The notes beneath the pieces were generated by a model, which worked only from the letters and a program-made list of their open reading frames with translations, was not told where the DNA came from and ran no database searches. A DNA stretch of 6,314 nt, taken from Oscillospiraceae bacterium. GTDB taxonomy: Bacteria > Bacillota > Clostridia > Oscillospirales > Acutalibacteraceae. The first letter of the stretch is position 1, and every line of letters starts with the position of its first letter. This document shows, piece after piece, positions 5,337 through 6,314 of this stretch. Made by a program: the position numbers and the translations under genes. The stretch covers positions 1 to 6,314 of the forward strand of contig CADBPL010000161.1 in assembly GCA_902796535.1 (NCBI GenBank). Direction: 5' to 3'.

Positions 5337-6005
5337 GCCGAACCGGATAAAACCGCCGTGTCCCAGACCGCCTCAAGGTCCGAAACGTCGGCCGCGACAG
5401 CCGAAGCGGCACAGCCCGCCGAAGCCGGGGAATGGGCGGGCGCTTATCAGGCGCACCTGCTGACATTCATCGAGGGCCTGGAGGATAACAATCTGCGGAA
5501 TGAATTCCGCTTCGGGCTGATCTATCTGAACGACGACGATGTGCCGGAGCTTTGGTATATCAACGGCATCGGCGCGCACGGCCCGTCTTATCAGATCGTG
5601 ACCTGCCGCGGCGGCAAGGCCGTCGGCCTCGCCAAAGAGGACGATTATTTCGCCACGGAAGTCGGCTACTACGAAAAGCAGGGCGTGTTTGACGCGAGCG
5701 GTTCGGCGGGCGGCATGGTCGGCACCGCCAGAACCTATTATCAAATGACCGATTCCGGCTGCAAAACGCTGGACGAACTCACGGCGTTTTACAAGTATGA
5801 AGACGAAGAAATGATGGGCGACATGGTGCTCGACCAAAACGGCGAACCCATCGTGGTCTATCGGATCAACGAAAAAGAAGTGACGGAAGAAGAATACGCG
5901 GCGTTCCAGAAGGATTACGACGCGCGCCTTGGCAAGTGGAAAAGCTTTGAGGACGCCCCCTCCTTCCCGCTCACCGCGGACAGCATCCGCCAAAACTGCA
6001 AATAA
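5238..6005 (+). CDS. Lipoprotein, shorter paralogue lacking the DUF6273-like domain
   Basis: A 255-residue predicted lipoprotein. Signal MKAKLFRLGCGILIAALL, then SSAAGC, with the lipidated cysteine at C24. A short Thr/Ala/Glu/Ser linker (about 30-64) leads directly to the domain E65-K255, which matches residues 287-468 of the preceding gene: EWAGAYQ, FRFGLI-LNDDDVPELW (L97-L105), GIGAHGP, TCRGGKA (C123), YYEKQ, MTDSG, and the terminal FPLTADS-x3-NCK. In the FRFGLI...GGKA block 32 of 39 residues are identical. It differs near the end by a segment with RINEKEVTEEEYAAFQKDYD that the first copy lacks. It lies 18 bases after the first copy. The Asp-rich LNDDD loop may bind a metal ion (inference). 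Function unknown. Confidence 0.85.
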   Translation: MKAKLFRLGCGILIAALLSSAAGCGGKTDGGQTAEPDKTAVSQTASRSETSAATAEAAQPAEAGEWAGAYQAHLLTFIEGLEDNNLRNEFRFGLIYLNDDDVPELWYINGIGAHGPSYQIVTCRGGKAVGLAKEDDYFATEVGYYEKQGVFDASGSAGGMVGTARTYYQMTDSGCKTLDELTAFYKYEDEEMMGDMVLDQNGEPIVVYRINEKEVTEEEYAAFQKDYDARLGKWKSFEDAPSFPLTADSIRQNCK

Positions 6006-6026
6006 AACAAGCGCACAGGCTTTTTT
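6004..6026 (+). terminator. Weak intrinsic terminator candidate after the lipoprotein genes
   Basis: AAGC (6009-6012) pairs with GCTT (6019-6022) around a 6-base loop. After one bulged C, AAAA (6004-6007) can pair with TTTT (6023-6026) in a six-T run. The G-C core is only two pairs, so it is a weak candidate. It is the only such structure before the next promoter. Confidence 0.35.
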
Positions 6027-6099
6027 GAACGGCCCCGGACCGTAGACGGCACAAAAGAGCCTCTCTATATTCCATTGAATAAAAATATACGAACAGAGA

Positions 6100-6128
6100 T
6101 AGACAATTCAAAACGGATATGATATGAT
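6100..6128 (+). promoter_or_regulatory. Sigma-A-type promoter of the LicD-family gene
   Basis: -35 TAGACA (6100-6105) and -10 TATGAT (6123-6128) with a 17-base spacer. The predicted start near 6135 leaves a leader of under 20 bases that contains AGGAGGT (6139-6145), 7 bases before ATG 6153. The surrounding DNA (6061-6140) is clearly more AT-rich than the genes to its left. Confidence 0.75.
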
Positions 6129-6152
6129 GATAAATAAAAGGAGGTTGGTTTA

Positions 6153-6314
6153 ATGGCTTGTGAATTGGAAGATTTGCAACAGACAGAATATGAGATCCTG
6201 TGCAAATTTGCGGATTATTGCGATGTTAACAACATTGTATACGGCTTATCCGGCGGAACGCTCCTTGGCGCGATCCGTCATAACGGTTTTATTCCGTGGG
6301 ACGACGATATTGAC
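6153..6314 (+). CDS. LicD-family protein, N-terminal fragment
   Basis: The first 54 codons of a gene cut by the right edge. It reads MACELEDLQQTEYEILCKFADYC, then VYGLSGGTLLGAIRHNGFIPWDDDID. The pattern YxLSGGTLLGAxRHxGFIPWDDDID is the hallmark of the LicD family (nucleotidyltransferase fold; the GG and DDD residues belong to the active site). Family members transfer phosphocholine or related groups onto teichoic acids, capsules or other surface glycans, so a surface-polysaccharide locus may begin here (inference). It has its own promoter and a strong AGGAGGT site. Codon use is more AT-rich than in the lipoprotein genes. Confidence 0.93.
   Translation, partial: MACELEDLQQTEYEILCKFADYCDVNNIVYGLSGGTLLGAIRHNGFIPWDDDID

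Noticed and set aside
6030..6046. Imperfect palindrome ACGGCCCCGGACCGT as an operator or terminator
   Set aside because: It gives only a 4-bp stem as a hairpin, has mismatches as a palindrome, and is not followed by a T run.
1..6314. CRISPR arrays, tRNA genes, transposases or insertion-sequence ends
   Set aside because: No regularly spaced repeats, no tRNA-like cloverleaf sequence and no transposase-like protein were seen on either strand. The only long repeats are the lipoprotein gene duplications.

Overview
The window looks like chromosomal DNA from a GC-rich member of the Firmicutes (Bacillota), most likely a gut Clostridia of the Oscillospirales/Ruminococcus type. The evidence is a Firmicutes-style rpsF-ssb-rpsR operon, strong AGGAGG ribosome binding sites, consensus TTGACA/TATAAT promoters, an SSB tail ending in LPF, a C+ (zinc-ligand) form of S18, and lipoproteins carrying a DUF6273-like domain. 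The genus assignment is inference; no rRNA is present.

Layout. (1) 1-1056, minus strand: a compact three-gene operon, read right to left as a small SpoVT/AbrB-type regulator, an ABC-2 type transporter ATPase, and the first 43 codons of the permease. Both junctions are 4-base ATGA overlaps. (2) 1057-1272: a divergent control region with two back-to-back consensus promoters, two palindromes over the leftward promoter, and a structured leader in front of rpsF. (3) 1273-2329, plus strand: rpsF, ssb, rpsR, closed by a strong intrinsic terminator at 2342-2379. (4) 2380-2469: a short intergenic stretch with a 57-nt hairpin that ends exactly at a start codon. (5) 2470-6005: three closely spaced genes, namely an M28-family metallopeptidase with four membrane helices inserted into its catalytic domain, and two tandemly duplicated lipoproteins. 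The first lipoprotein carries an extra DUF6273-like domain. (6) 6006-6152: a weak terminator and a good sigma-A-type promoter in AT-richer DNA. (7) 6153-6314: the start of a LicD-family gene, cut off by the window edge.

How the parts work together. The rpsF-ssb-rpsR operon is core translation and replication machinery. The leftward operon is probably an exporter or resistance-type ABC transporter controlled by its own regulator. The peptidase and lipoproteins have gaps of only 17-18 bases and probably share a transcript, suggesting a membrane-associated process, but nothing in the sequence gives their substrate. The most unusual signals are the structure at the peptidase start, where one arm can pair either upstream (bringing a distant Shine-Dalgarno sequence close) or downstream (putting an ATG in a hairpin loop), the membrane insertions in the peptidase, and the duplicated lipoproteins that differ by a whole domain.
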